NCBI RefSeq assembly: GCF_001673315.1
Contig: NZ_LZLQ01000121.1
Location: 30,011-94,010 of the forward strand
From: Mycobacterium asiaticum
Lineage (GTDB): Bacteria; Actinomycetota; Actinomycetes; Mycobacteriales; Mycobacteriaceae
Length of the DNA stretch: 64,000 bases
Direction: 5' to 3'
The position numbers were made by a program, and so were the translations under genes. Below, in pieces: positions 16,830-25,247 of the stretch; within the stretch, counting starts at the first letter, position 1, and every line of letters begins with the position of its first letter. Below the pieces are notes generated by a model that was given only the letters and a program-made list of their open reading frames with translations, was not told the origin of the DNA and ran no database searches.

Positions 16830-17687
16830 TCACGGCAACGTGAGGATCTCGGCGCCGGTGTCGGTGACCAGCAGCGTGTGCTCGAACTGAGCGGTCCACT
16901 TGCGGTCCCTGGTCACCACCGTCCAACCGTCGTCCCAGATCTCGTAGTCCAGTGCGCCGAGATTGATCATCGGCTCGATGGTGAAGGTCATGCCCGGCTG
17001 GATGATGGTCTCGACGGCGGGCTGATCGTAGTGCAAGACCACCAGACCGTTGTGGAACGTGGTGCCGATACCGTGGCCGGTGAAGTCACGAACAACGTTG
17101 TAGCCGAACCGATTTGCGTACGCTTCGATGACGCGGCCGACCACCGACAGCGCTCGTCCGGGCTTGACGGCGTTGATCGCGCGCATTGTGGCCTCGTGGG
17201 TGCGTTCCACCAGCAGCCGGTGCTCTTCGGAGACATCGCCGGCCAGGAAGGTCGCGTTGGTGTCGCCGTGCACCCCGTTGATGTAGGCGGTGACGTCGAT
17301 GTTGACGATGTCGCCGTCTTCGATCACGGTCGAGTCCGGGATGCCGTGGCAGATGACCTCGTTGAGCGACGTGCAGCACGATTTGGGAAAGCCCTTGTAG
17401 CCCAGCGTCGATGGGTAGGCGCCGTTGTCCACCATGTATTCGTGCGCGATGCGGTCGAGTTGGTCGGTGCTGACGCCGGGTGCGACGGCCTTGCCCGCCT
17501 CCTGCAGCGCGCGCGCCGCGATCTGGCCGGCGACGCGCATCTTCTCAATCACCTCGGGCTCCTGCACCCACGGCTCGCTGCCCTCTTTGGCGGTGGGCTT
17601 GCCCACGTATTCCGGGCGCGCGATCCACGTGGGAACCGGCAGCGTCGGGGCGATCACGCCGGGAGCGAGCGCGGTACGGGCAGGCAT
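16830..17687 (-). CDS. mapB: methionine aminopeptidase type I
   Basis: A 285-residue M24 metallopeptidase, matching the length of mycobacterial MapB. The N-terminal proline-rich extension (about 40 residues) is typical of actinobacterial type Ic enzymes. Metal ligands are visible in NIDVTAYI and GVHGDTNATF (two aspartates), GHGIGTTFH (His) and FTIEPMI (Glu). It removes the initiator methionine from new proteins. The ATG at 17687 was chosen for family length; further in-frame codons upstream are not conserved. Confidence 0.95.
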   Translation of the reverse strand: MPARTALAPGVIAPTLPVPTWIARPEYVGKPTAKEGSEPWVQEPEVIEKMRVAGQIAARALQEAGKAVAPGVSTDQLDRIAHEYMVDNGAYPSTLGYKGFPKSCCTSLNEVICHGIPDSTVIEDGDIVNIDVTAYINGVHGDTNATFLAGDVSEEHRLLVERTHEATMRAINAVKPGRALSVVGRVIEAYANRFGYNVVRDFTGHGIGTTFHNGLVVLHYDQPAVETIIQPGMTFTIEPMINLGALDYEIWDDGWTVVTRDRKWTAQFEHTLLVTDTGAEILTLP

Positions 17688-17760
17688 GGCAGACAGCTTA
17701 GCGAGCTTCAGCCGGCACCGTCGCACGTCGACCGTCGCAGCTGCTCAACGCAAACGCTGC

Positions 17761-17831
17761 CGAGACTGAAATCCAGCAGCGTCGTCGAGACTGAATCGCA
17801 TGCGTCGTCGAGACTGAACCGCCTGCGTCGC
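17761..17831. repeat. 23-25-bp tandem repeat array
   Basis: The core CGAGACTGAA recurs at 17761, 17786, 17809 and 17832 (spacings 25, 23, 23). Units read roughly CGAGACTGAAYCGCMTGCGTCG. The fourth core is also the left arm of the 61-bp palindrome that follows, so the array looks like partial duplication of that arm. There is no open reading frame of note and no spacer diversity that would suggest CRISPR. It fills the gap between mapB and the DUF1707 gene. Confidence 0.75.
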
Positions 17832-17890
17832 CGAGACTGAAATCCAGCAGCGTCGCACTCGCACTTTCCCTGCAGCTTTTCAGCCTCGGC
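17830..17890. repeat. 61-bp imperfect palindromic element, copy A
   Basis: The left arm (17830-17850) begins GCCGAGACTGAAATC and the right arm (17870-17890) ends TTTTCAGCCTCGGC. The arms pair over most of 21 bases around a 19-base centre containing ACTCGCACTTTC. A second copy of the same length and design lies at 28490-28550. As RNA it would form a stable hairpin on either strand; it also stands downstream of the DUF1707 gene on the minus strand and could act as a terminator. Confidence 0.7.
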
Positions 17891-17924
17891 GAAAGCGCCT
17901 GTGCGCTCGGACGAACTGACGGCG

Positions 17925-18512
17925 CTAACTGAAGCGAGGGCGCCGCAGCAGCGCCCGGCGGGGACCGCGGATGATCACCGACCCGAACACCAGCTGACCC
18001 GTCAGGACCACGTGCGGGTTGCCTTCGGCCGGTGGATCTCTGCGGCGGTCGGTGGCACTGCCGACATAGGCCTCGACGTCATCGATCGAGGCGCTGGCGC
18101 CGTCGGGAAGCCGCAGGTCCAAAGAGCCGAATTTCATGTCGATCTCGATTACCACCACGGGTCCGGCGAAGCGGGCCTTGGTCAGGTCGAGGTCGATGTT
18201 GCCGAAGCGTCGTACCAGCGACAGCCTGGTGGGCACGGTCCATTCGCCATGACGTTTGAGCGAACCCGCCCAGCCACGCAGTTCCACCCGGTCGGTGGCA
18301 GAGGTGACGATCGACCCCGGCCTGGGCAGGTCGCCGACCAACCCGTCCAGTTCGTCTCGGGTCCGGGCGAAGGAGACCTGCCGTGACCGTTGCTCGAATT
18401 CGTCGATGTCGATCAAGCCGAGCGCCAGAGCGTCGTTGAGCCGCCGCATCGTGCCGTTGCGGTCGGCGTCCGACACCCGCATTGGCAGCATGTCCCCGCC
18501 GGTCTCAGTCAT
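17925..18512 (-). CDS. DUF1707 domain protein
   Basis: A 195-residue protein. Residues about 11-63 form a DUF1707 domain (MRVSDADRNGTMRRLNDA through DELDGLVGDLP). The rest is beta-rich with FGNIDLDL, FGSLDLRLPDG and FGSVIIRG repeats that resemble the cell-wall-active-antibiotic-response/LiaF-like fold. No signal peptide or membrane segment is visible. Place and length match H37Rv Rv2862c. Function not established. Confidence 0.85.
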   Translation of the reverse strand: MTETGGDMLPMRVSDADRNGTMRRLNDALALGLIDIDEFEQRSRQVSFARTRDELDGLVGDLPRPGSIVTSATDRVELRGWAGSLKRHGEWTVPTRLSLVRRFGNIDLDLTKARFAGPVVVIEIDMKFGSLDLRLPDGASASIDDVEAYVGSATDRRRDPPAEGNPHVVLTGQLVFGSVIIRGPRRALLRRPRFS

Positions 18513-18569
18513 CGCCGTCCCCGCAACTCACCCTCGCAATTTACCCGCAATGCAGGGCTGGTAGCTGCG

Positions 18570-20381
18570 TTAAGCCAGGTAGCCGGGTGGCAGCGAGTCG
18601 AACATCACCTTGGTCATCCGGACCGCGTATTCGGAGCTGCCACCCCCGACGATGAGCGCCGCGAAAGCCAGGTCGCCGCGGTATCCGGCGAACCAGGAGT
18701 GGGATCCGCCGGCGAATTCGGCTTCACCGGTCTTTCCGTAGATCTCGCCGCAGCCCGCGATCTCTTTGGCGGTGCCGTTGGTGACCACCAGCCGCATCAT
18801 CGGCCGCAACGCCTCGACCATTTTCGGGCTGATCGGGGTGTTGTCGCCGGCGACGGTGGTCGGCCGGCCGACGATCAGCTGGGGCACCGGGGTCTGACCC
18901 GCGGCGACGGTGGCAGCCACCAGTGCCATGCCGAACGGGCTGGCCAGCACGCGGCCCTGGCCGAAACCGTCCTCGGTGCGCTCGGTCAGGTCGACCGTCG
19001 GCGGCACCGAACCGGTCACCGTGGTGAGGCCCTCGATCTGATAGTCCAGTCCGATCCCGTAGCGGGCGGCGGCCTGGGTCAGTCCGCGCGGCGGCATTTT
19101 GCTGCTCAGCTCGGCGAACGTGGTGTTGCACGAACTGGCGAACGCTCGTGACAGCGGCACCACGCCGAGGTCGAAACCGCCGTAGTTGGGAATGGTGCGA
19201 TGGCCGATGTCGAGGTGGCCGGGGCAGCCCAGCATCGTGTTGGGGGTGGCCATGTCGCGTTCGACAGCCGCGCCCGCGGTGACCATCTTGAACGTCGACC
19301 CTGGCGGATAGAGGCCCATGGTGGCGGGCAGGCCCTCGGCGTTCGCGCCGCCGTTCTGCGCGATCGCCAGGATTTCCCCGGTCGACGGCTTGAGCACGAC
19401 CAGCATCGCTTTGCCGCCCCTGGTGTCGACCGCATGCTGGGCGGCGTCCTGCACCGCCCGGTCCAGCGTGATCGAAACCGAGGGTGCCGGCGACCCCTCC
19501 ACCTCATGCAGCACCGCGACGTCGACACCGTTCTGGTTGGTGCTGACGATCCGCCATCCTGCCTGGCCGTCGAGTTCGTCGACAACAGCCTTCTTCACTT
19601 CGGCCATCACGGCCGGCGCGAAGTGCGGGTCGGTGGGCAGCAGTTCGGCTTGGGGGGTGATCACCACGCCGGGCAGGGTGCCGATGGCCGGGAAGACCCG
19701 ATTGCTGTCGTCGGGCAGCAGCGTCACCAGATCCACCGGTTCGGTCGCCGAGCTGGCCGTTTCGGCGAGGAGTTGCGGGTCGTTCAGGGTGTCGTTGAAC
19801 GGGCGCAGCGCGTCCACCACCGCATGCGCCGTCCCGATCAGGGCGGGTCCGGCCTTGCTGGCGTCCAACGCGTAGTGATAGATGTAGCCCGGCGCCAGTA
19901 CGTCGGAGCCGCCGAGTTCATTCACCGAGGCTCGCCGCGGTTGGTCGGCCCGCAGCGCGAACGTCTGGTGCTCGCCGAGTTTGGGATGCAACCCGGTAGT
20001 TGCCCACCGCACGTGCCAGTGCCCCTCGTCACGAGCCATTTTCAGCTGGCCGTCGTAGGTCCACGTCCGGTTTTTCGGCAGGTGCCAGGTGAAGCGGTAC
20101 CGGACCGAGCCGGTGTCCTCGGCGTACTTCGAGCTGAGCACCTGCGTATCCAGATGCGTGGCCTGCAGACCCGACCAGGCGGCGTTGAGCGCTTCGCGGG
20201 CGTCGTTGGGGCTGTCGCTGAGCTGGGCGGCCGTGGCTGTGTCACCCACGGACAGCGCGGACAGGAACTTCTCGGCTGCCGGACCGGGACCCTCGGGCTT
20301 GGGCGTACATCCTGGCAGCGCGACGACTGCGAGCAGCATCATGCCTGCGACAGATGAGGCCAGAGTTGTCTTAGTTGCCAT
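18570..20381 (-). CDS. penicillin-binding lipoprotein (class B transpeptidase, PBP-lipo type)
   Basis: A 603-residue exported protein. The signal peptide ends at a lipobox LPGC (Cys25), giving membrane anchoring by lipid. An NTF2-like MecA-N domain follows, then a dimerisation region and a transpeptidase domain with S362-TFK (SxxK), an SCN (SxN) and KTGEAEF (KTG). This is a bifunctional-free, class B D,D-transpeptidase for peptidoglycan cross-linking, like H37Rv Rv2864c. The 139 bases upstream probably carry its own promoter, since the next minus-strand gene ends there. Confidence 0.93.
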   Translation of the reverse strand: MATKTTLASSVAGMMLLAVVALPGCTPKPEGPGPAAEKFLSALSVGDTATAAQLSDSPNDAREALNAAWSGLQATHLDTQVLSSKYAEDTGSVRYRFTWHLPKNRTWTYDGQLKMARDEGHWHVRWATTGLHPKLGEHQTFALRADQPRRASVNELGGSDVLAPGYIYHYALDASKAGPALIGTAHAVVDALRPFNDTLNDPQLLAETASSATEPVDLVTLLPDDSNRVFPAIGTLPGVVITPQAELLPTDPHFAPAVMAEVKKAVVDELDGQAGWRIVSTNQNGVDVAVLHEVEGSPAPSVSITLDRAVQDAAQHAVDTRGGKAMLVVLKPSTGEILAIAQNGGANAEGLPATMGLYPPGSTFKMVTAGAAVERDMATPNTMLGCPGHLDIGHRTIPNYGGFDLGVVPLSRAFASSCNTTFAELSSKMPPRGLTQAAARYGIGLDYQIEGLTTVTGSVPPTVDLTERTEDGFGQGRVLASPFGMALVAATVAAGQTPVPQLIVGRPTTVAGDNTPISPKMVEALRPMMRLVVTNGTAKEIAGCGEIYGKTGEAEFAGGSHSWFAGYRGDLAFAALIVGGGSSEYAVRMTKVMFDSLPPGYLA

Positions 20382-20520
20382 CGTTACTGATGTTAAGAAC
20401 TTATTCGGTTACAACAGCGCCGACACACCGAGATGCAACCGTTATGCGCCACCAACCGAACATGGCTGCGGTTCTCAGCCGGATTTGCCGGTGCGGTTCG
20501 GACGGCGATTCGCGGTCGGC

Positions 20521-21375
20521 TCAGTCGAGCAGGACCGTGGCGAACGTGCCGACTTCTTTGAAACCCACTCGCGCGTAGGCGGCGCGGGCCACCGCGTTGA
20601 AGTCGTTGACGTAAAGGCTGGCGATCCGCCCGCTGCCGACAATGACGGCGGCAAGCGTCGCAGTCCCCGCGGTGCCCATGCCCAGCCCGCGCCGCTCCGG
20701 GTGCACCCACACACCCTGGATCTGCCCGACGGACGGCGACTGAGATCCGACCTCCGCCTTGAAGACCACCTGCCCGTGCTCGAAGCGGGCCCAGGCGCGC
20801 CCGGCCGCGATCAGGTTGGCCACCCGGCGGCGGTAGCCACGGCCCCCGTCGCCGAGGCGCGGGTCGACCCCGACTTCACCGATGAACATGTCCACCGCGG
20901 CGACCAGGTAAGCGTCGAGTTCTTCCGGACGCACCTGTCGGACCTCGGTGTCGAGCGCACAGTTGGGATGGGTGTTGAGTGCCATCAGGGGTTGGTCGGC
21001 GCGCACGTCACGCGCCGGCCCCCAGGCCGGCTCCAGCCGCTGCCACATGGGGAGCACCAAGTCCGCTCGGCCGACCAGCGATGAACAGCGACGCGCCGTG
21101 CTCTTCGCCTCGTCGGCGAACGCGTTGAGGTCGATCAGGTTGCCGCGCAGCGGAATCAGGTTGGCACCGGCAAAACAGAGCGACTCGTGCGCGCCGCGAA
21201 CCGTCCAGAGTTCGCCACCGATCGAATTCGGTTCGACGCCGTAGTCGGCCACGCGCGCGGCCACCATGCAGGATTCGACCGGGTTGTCGTTCAACACCCG
21301 CCACACGGCGGCGGCGTCACGCACCACCGAGACCCGTCGCTCGCCGACAAGGCGCAAGATGGGCGGAGCCGACAT
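20521..21375 (-). CDS. DUF4081/GNAT-family N-acetyltransferase
   Basis: A 284-residue protein with an N-terminal DUF4081-like half and a C-terminal GNAT domain with the acetyl-CoA motif VHPERRGLGMGTAGT and a YVNDFNAVARAAYARVGF segment. Substrate unknown. It is the last gene after dxr, rip and ispG, 48 bases after ispG, an order kept in H37Rv (Rv2867c). A link to isoprenoid synthesis or Rip1 signalling is suggested only by position. Confidence 0.88.
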   Translation of the reverse strand: MSAPPILRLVGERRVSVVRDAAAVWRVLNDNPVESCMVAARVADYGVEPNSIGGELWTVRGAHESLCFAGANLIPLRGNLIDLNAFADEAKSTARRCSSLVGRADLVLPMWQRLEPAWGPARDVRADQPLMALNTHPNCALDTEVRQVRPEELDAYLVAAVDMFIGEVGVDPRLGDGGRGYRRRVANLIAAGRAWARFEHGQVVFKAEVGSQSPSVGQIQGVWVHPERRGLGMGTAGTATLAAVIVGSGRIASLYVNDFNAVARAAYARVGFKEVGTFATVLLD

Positions 21376-21423
21376 CGCATAACTCTCTGTGGTGCGAACC
21401 GAAGGCAGTGAACTTGGCGGTTC

Positions 21424-22605
21424 TCAGCTTACGGTCACAATAGGCGAACCGCTTGTTGCCGTCCCGGGATCGGTTTCGGATGTTTCGACTTCCGAACCCA
21501 TCTGCTCCGCCAGTCGCATGGCTTCCTCGATCAGGGTCTCGACGATCTGCGCCTCGGGCACGGTCTTGATCACTTCACCCTTGACGAAGATCTGACCCTT
21601 GCCGTTGCCGGAGGCAACACCCAGGTCGGCCTCGCGAGCTTCGCCCGGACCGTTCACGACGCAACCCATCACGGCGACCCGCAGCGGAACGTCCAGACCG
21701 TCCAAGCCCGCGGTGACTTCGTTCGCCAGGGTGTACACGTCCACCTGGGCGCGCCCACACGACGGGCACGACACAATCTCCAGCGACCGCGGTCGCAGGT
21801 TGAGCGACTCGAGTATCTGGGTGCCCACCTTGACTTCTTCGACCGGCGGGGCCGACAGGGAGACCCGGATGGTGTCGCCGATGCCCTTCGACAACAACGC
21901 ACCGAAGGCCACCGCGGACTTGATGGTGCCTTGGAACGCGGGCCCAGCCTCGGTGACGCCCAGGTGCAGCGGGTAGTCGCACTGGGCGGCGAGTTGCTCA
22001 TAAGCGGCGACCATCACCACCGGGTCGTTGTGCTTGACGCTGATCTTGATGTTGCCGAAGCCGTGTTCTTCGAACAGCGAGGCCTCCCAGAGCGCCGATT
22101 CGACCAGCGCCTCGGGGGTGGCCTTGCCGTACTTCTGCATGAACCGCTTGTCCAGCGACCCCGCGTTGACGCCGATGCGGATCGGGATGCCCGCGGCGCC
22201 AGCGGCTTTGGCGACTTCGCCGACCCGGCCGTCGAATTCCTTGATGTTGCCCGGGTTGACGCGGACGGCCGCGCACCCGGCGTCGATGGCGGCGAAGATG
22301 TACTTCGGCTGGAAGTGGATGTCAGCGATGACGGGTATCTGGCTATGCCGGGCGATCTCGGCCAGCGCGTCGGCGTCCTCCTGCCGGGGGCAGGCCACTC
22401 TGACGATGTCGCAGCCGGTAGCGGTCAGTTCGGCGATCTGCTGCAAGGTCGCGTTGACGTCGTGCGTCTTGGTGGTGCACATCGATTGCACCGAGATCGG
22501 GTAGTCGCTGCCCACCCCGACGTCGCGAACCATCAGCTGACGGGTGGTGCGCCGAGGGGCCAGCGTGGGCGCCGGCGATTGCGGCATGCCCAGGCCAACG
22601 GTCAC
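21424..22605 (-). CDS. ispG: 4-hydroxy-3-methylbut-2-en-1-yl diphosphate synthase (flavodoxin)
   Basis: A 393-residue IspG/GcpE. The TIM-barrel half has PISVQSMCTTKTHDV and VIADIHFQPKY. The C-terminal [4Fe-4S] half supplies cysteines in SCPSCGRAQVD and GCVVNGPGEA. It catalyses the penultimate MEP-pathway step, from MEcPP to HMBPP. The start is GTG, 19 bases after rip. With dxr two genes upstream, this operon encodes two MEP enzymes around a membrane protease. Confidence 0.96.
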   Translation of the reverse strand: MTVGLGMPQSPAPTLAPRRTTRQLMVRDVGVGSDYPISVQSMCTTKTHDVNATLQQIAELTATGCDIVRVACPRQEDADALAEIARHSQIPVIADIHFQPKYIFAAIDAGCAAVRVNPGNIKEFDGRVGEVAKAAGAAGIPIRIGVNAGSLDKRFMQKYGKATPEALVESALWEASLFEEHGFGNIKISVKHNDPVVMVAAYEQLAAQCDYPLHLGVTEAGPAFQGTIKSAVAFGALLSKGIGDTIRVSLSAPPVEEVKVGTQILESLNLRPRSLEIVSCPSCGRAQVDVYTLANEVTAGLDGLDVPLRVAVMGCVVNGPGEAREADLGVASGNGKGQIFVKGEVIKTVPEAQIVETLIEEAMRLAEQMGSEVETSETDPGTATSGSPIVTVS

Positions 22606-22624
22606 TTGATTTCGCCTTCTCTCT

Positions 22625-23839
22625 CTATTGGAAGAGCCGGATGGGGTTGACCAGGTCAGCGGTGACGGTCAACAGCATGTAGCCGACCACGAAGATCAGC
22701 ACCACGTAGGTCGCCGGCATCAGCTTGAGGTAGTTCACCGGCGCCGCGGCCACCTTGCCGCGCGCCGATCTGATCATGTTGCGGATCTTTTCGTACACCG
22801 CGACCGCGATGTGGCCGCCGTCGAAAGGCAACAACGGCAGCAGGTTGATGGCACCGAGGATGAGGTTCAGCTGCGCCAGGAAGAACCAGAACGCGACCCA
22901 CAGCCCGTGGTCGACGGTGTCGCCGCCGATGATGCTGGCCCCGACCACGCTCATCGGGGTCTGCGGGTCACGCTCCCCGCCACCGATCGCATTGAACAGC
23001 GCGCCGACCTTGGTCGGGATGGCGGCCAGCGACTTGCCGACCTCGACGGTCAACTGGCCGGTGAACGCGATGGTGCCGGGCACCGCGGTGAGCGCGTTGT
23101 ACTGCGTCGGCTCGTTGCGCGGCGCCCCTACCCCGATGGCACCGACGGTGGCGGGCTCGAACTGCTTGCCCTGCCCGGTGGGAACGTAGCGGCGGGTGTT
23201 CTCGACGCTGACGTAGGTGGTGATGGTCTTGCCGTCCCGGTTGACGACGACCGGAACGGTGCCGTGCTGCTTGCGCACGGCGGTCGCCATCTCCTCGAAG
23301 GTGGTGACGGGGGTGTCACCGACCTTGACGACGACGTCACCGACCCGGATTCCGGCCAGCGCCGCGGGGCCCTGTCCGTTGCATTGGTCCAGCTTGCCCT
23401 GGGAAACCTCCTGGGCGACACAGCCGGTTTCGCCGACGATGGCCTGGGTGGACGGATGCAGGTTCGGCAGCCCCCAGATCAGCGCGATGGCGTAGAGCAG
23501 CACGAGGCAGATCACGAAATTCATGCCCGGCCCGGCGAACAGCACCGCGACGCGCTTCCACGTCGCCTGCTTGTACATGGCGCGATCCTGCTCGTCGAGC
23601 GCCAGTTCCTCGACCGGGGTCATGCCGGCGATGTCGCAGAAACCGCCGGCCGGGATGGCTTTGACGCCGTATTGGGTTTCCCCGCGCCGGGTGGACCACA
23701 GCGTGGGACCGAAGCCGACGAAGTAGCGCCGCACCTTCATACCGGTAGCCCTCGCCGCCCACATGTGTCCGCATTCGTGCAGTGCTACGGAAATGAGGAT
23801 GGCCAGCGCAAACAGCACAATGCCGATAACGAACATCAT
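22625..23839 (-). CDS. rip: site-2 intramembrane metalloprotease Rip1
   Basis: A 404-residue M50-family protease, the same length as H37Rv Rip1. The zinc-binding HECGH lies at residues 21-25 in the first membrane helix, a PDZ domain occupies about residues 120-215, and LPFDGGH near residue 345 supplies the third ligand. Family knowledge: Rip1 cleaves membrane anti-sigma factors (for SigK, SigL and SigM in M. tuberculosis) and PbpB. The ATG at 23839 was chosen over longer frames by family length. A SigK-type target, mpt70/dipZ, lies a few kb away. Confidence 0.95.
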   Translation of the reverse strand: MMFVIGIVLFALAILISVALHECGHMWAARATGMKVRRYFVGFGPTLWSTRRGETQYGVKAIPAGGFCDIAGMTPVEELALDEQDRAMYKQATWKRVAVLFAGPGMNFVICLVLLYAIALIWGLPNLHPSTQAIVGETGCVAQEVSQGKLDQCNGQGPAALAGIRVGDVVVKVGDTPVTTFEEMATAVRKQHGTVPVVVNRDGKTITTYVSVENTRRYVPTGQGKQFEPATVGAIGVGAPRNEPTQYNALTAVPGTIAFTGQLTVEVGKSLAAIPTKVGALFNAIGGGERDPQTPMSVVGASIIGGDTVDHGLWVAFWFFLAQLNLILGAINLLPLLPFDGGHIAVAVYEKIRNMIRSARGKVAAAPVNYLKLMPATYVVLIFVVGYMLLTVTADLVNPIRLFQ

Positions 23840-23858
23840 CCGCCTGTTACGACCTTTC

Positions 23859-25061
23859 TCATGCCAAGCCGGAGACTCTGATGGGCGCCGAGCTTGCTGT
23901 CGCGACCGCACGGTGCGCCCGCGAGCGGGCCCAGTGCTGCGCCTCGAGTACGTCATCCACGGTAGCTGGTTCAGCGGCCCATTGGTCGGCGCCGTGCAGC
24001 ACGTCGGCGATGGTGGCAACAATCGCCGGGAATTTGAGCCGACCCTCGAGAAAGGCCTGCGCCGCCTCCTCGTTCACCGCGTTGTAGACCGCGGTCATGC
24101 AACCGCCGGCCTCTCCGGCGTGCCGCGCGAGCTCGACGGCTGGGAAGACGTCGCTGTCCAGCGGCTCGAATTCCCAGCTTGCGGCGGTGCTGAAGTCGCA
24201 AGCTGAGGCCGCGCCGGCGACCCGGTGCGGCCAGCCCAGCGCCAGCGAGATCGGCAGTTTCATGTCCGGCGGACTGGCTTGGGCGATCGTTGACCCGTCG
24301 TTGAAGGTCACCATGGAATGCACGATCGACTGCGGGTGGACGACGACGTCGATGGCGTCGTACGGGATGCCGAACAACAGGTGTGTCTCGATGAGTTCGA
24401 GACCTTTGTTGACCAGCGACGCCGAGTTCAGCGTGTTCATCGGACCCATCGACCAGGTGGGATGGGCGCCGGCCTGTTCGGGGGTGGCGTGCTCGAGTTC
24501 CGTGGCCGACCAGCCGCGGAACGGACCGCCGGACGCGGTCAGTACCAATTTGGCGACTTCGCCGGCGGCGCCCGCGCGCAGGCATTGCGCCAGCGCGGAG
24601 TGCTCGGAGTCGACGGGCACGATCTGGCCAGGCCGGGCCGCGCGCAGCACCAGTGGTCCGCCGGCGACCAGGGACTCCTTGTTGGCCAATGCCAGCCGGG
24701 CGCCGGATTCCAGCGCGGCCAGCGTGGGGCGCAGACCCAGCGCCCCTACCAGCGCGTTGAGCACTACTTCGGCCTCTGTCTCTTCTACCAAGCGGGTCGC
24801 GGCCTCGGGGCCGGTGAACGGGATGTCACCGACGTGTTCGGCGGCCGCGGAATCGGCCACGGCGATATTGCTCACCCCGGTGGCGGCGCGTTGCCGAAGT
24901 AGGGTGTCGAGATTGCGACCCCCGGCGGCGAGTCCGACGACCTCAAAGCGGTCCGGGTTTTCGGCGATGACCTGCAGTGCCTGGGTACCGATGGAGCCGG
25001 TGCTGCCCAGCACCAACACGCGCACCCGGCCTTGCGGGGACCGGTCGCCAGAGATAGTCAC
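23859..25061 (-). CDS. dxr: 1-deoxy-D-xylulose-5-phosphate reductoisomerase
   Basis: A 400-residue protein with the NADPH-binding VLVLGSTGSIGTQAL near its start, ALANKESLVAGG, VDSEHSALAQCL with metal-ligand residues, and VHPQSIVHSMV. It makes MEP from DXP, the first committed step of the pathway and the fosmidomycin target. The frame stays open far upstream, but homology starts just after the GTG at 25061, which sets the start. It is divergent from dipZ. Confidence 0.95.
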   Translation of the reverse strand: MTISGDRSPQGRVRVLVLGSTGSIGTQALQVIAENPDRFEVVGLAAGGRNLDTLLRQRAATGVSNIAVADSAAAEHVGDIPFTGPEAATRLVEETEAEVVLNALVGALGLRPTLAALESGARLALANKESLVAGGPLVLRAARPGQIVPVDSEHSALAQCLRAGAAGEVAKLVLTASGGPFRGWSATELEHATPEQAGAHPTWSMGPMNTLNSASLVNKGLELIETHLLFGIPYDAIDVVVHPQSIVHSMVTFNDGSTIAQASPPDMKLPISLALGWPHRVAGAASACDFSTAASWEFEPLDSDVFPAVELARHAGEAGGCMTAVYNAVNEEAAQAFLEGRLKFPAIVATIADVLHGADQWAAEPATVDDVLEAQHWARSRAHRAVATASSAPIRVSGLA

Positions 25062-25213
25062 CCACCCATTGTGCCGCTTTCTTTCAATTCCGCTTGTGCC
25101 GCTTTCTATCGATTGCTTCCCTGTGGCCGCGCCCCACTCCCAATGCTCTGAATACGCCACGCAGAACCCACCGGCCGGAGATCGGTCACCGACGTTTCGG
25201 CCGGCTGCTGAAC

Positions 25214-25240
25214 CAATCCGAAGCGCGCGCCGTAACGAAT
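25214..25240 (+). promoter_or_regulatory. candidate SigK-like promoter for dipZ
   Basis: CAATCC (25214-25219), a 15-base spacer and ACGAAT (25235-25240) lie immediately before the dipZ ATG at 25248. From memory the SigK consensus is CCATCC and CCGAAT. The same 15-base spacing occurs in the better match ahead of mpt70. With the -10-like box 7 bases from the ATG and no Shine-Dalgarno sequence, the transcript would be leaderless. Two boxes each deviate by one base, so this is tentative. Confidence 0.35.
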
Positions 25241-25247
25241 AAACGAC

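Noticed and set aside
17761..17850. Possible CRISPR array
   Set aside because: Units are 23-25 bases without spacers of unique sequence, and there are no cas genes in the window.
20382..20520. Toxin-antitoxin genes expected near the penicillin-binding lipoprotein in H37Rv (vapBC, relFG)
   Set aside because: The 139-base gap has no such coding sequence; they are absent here.
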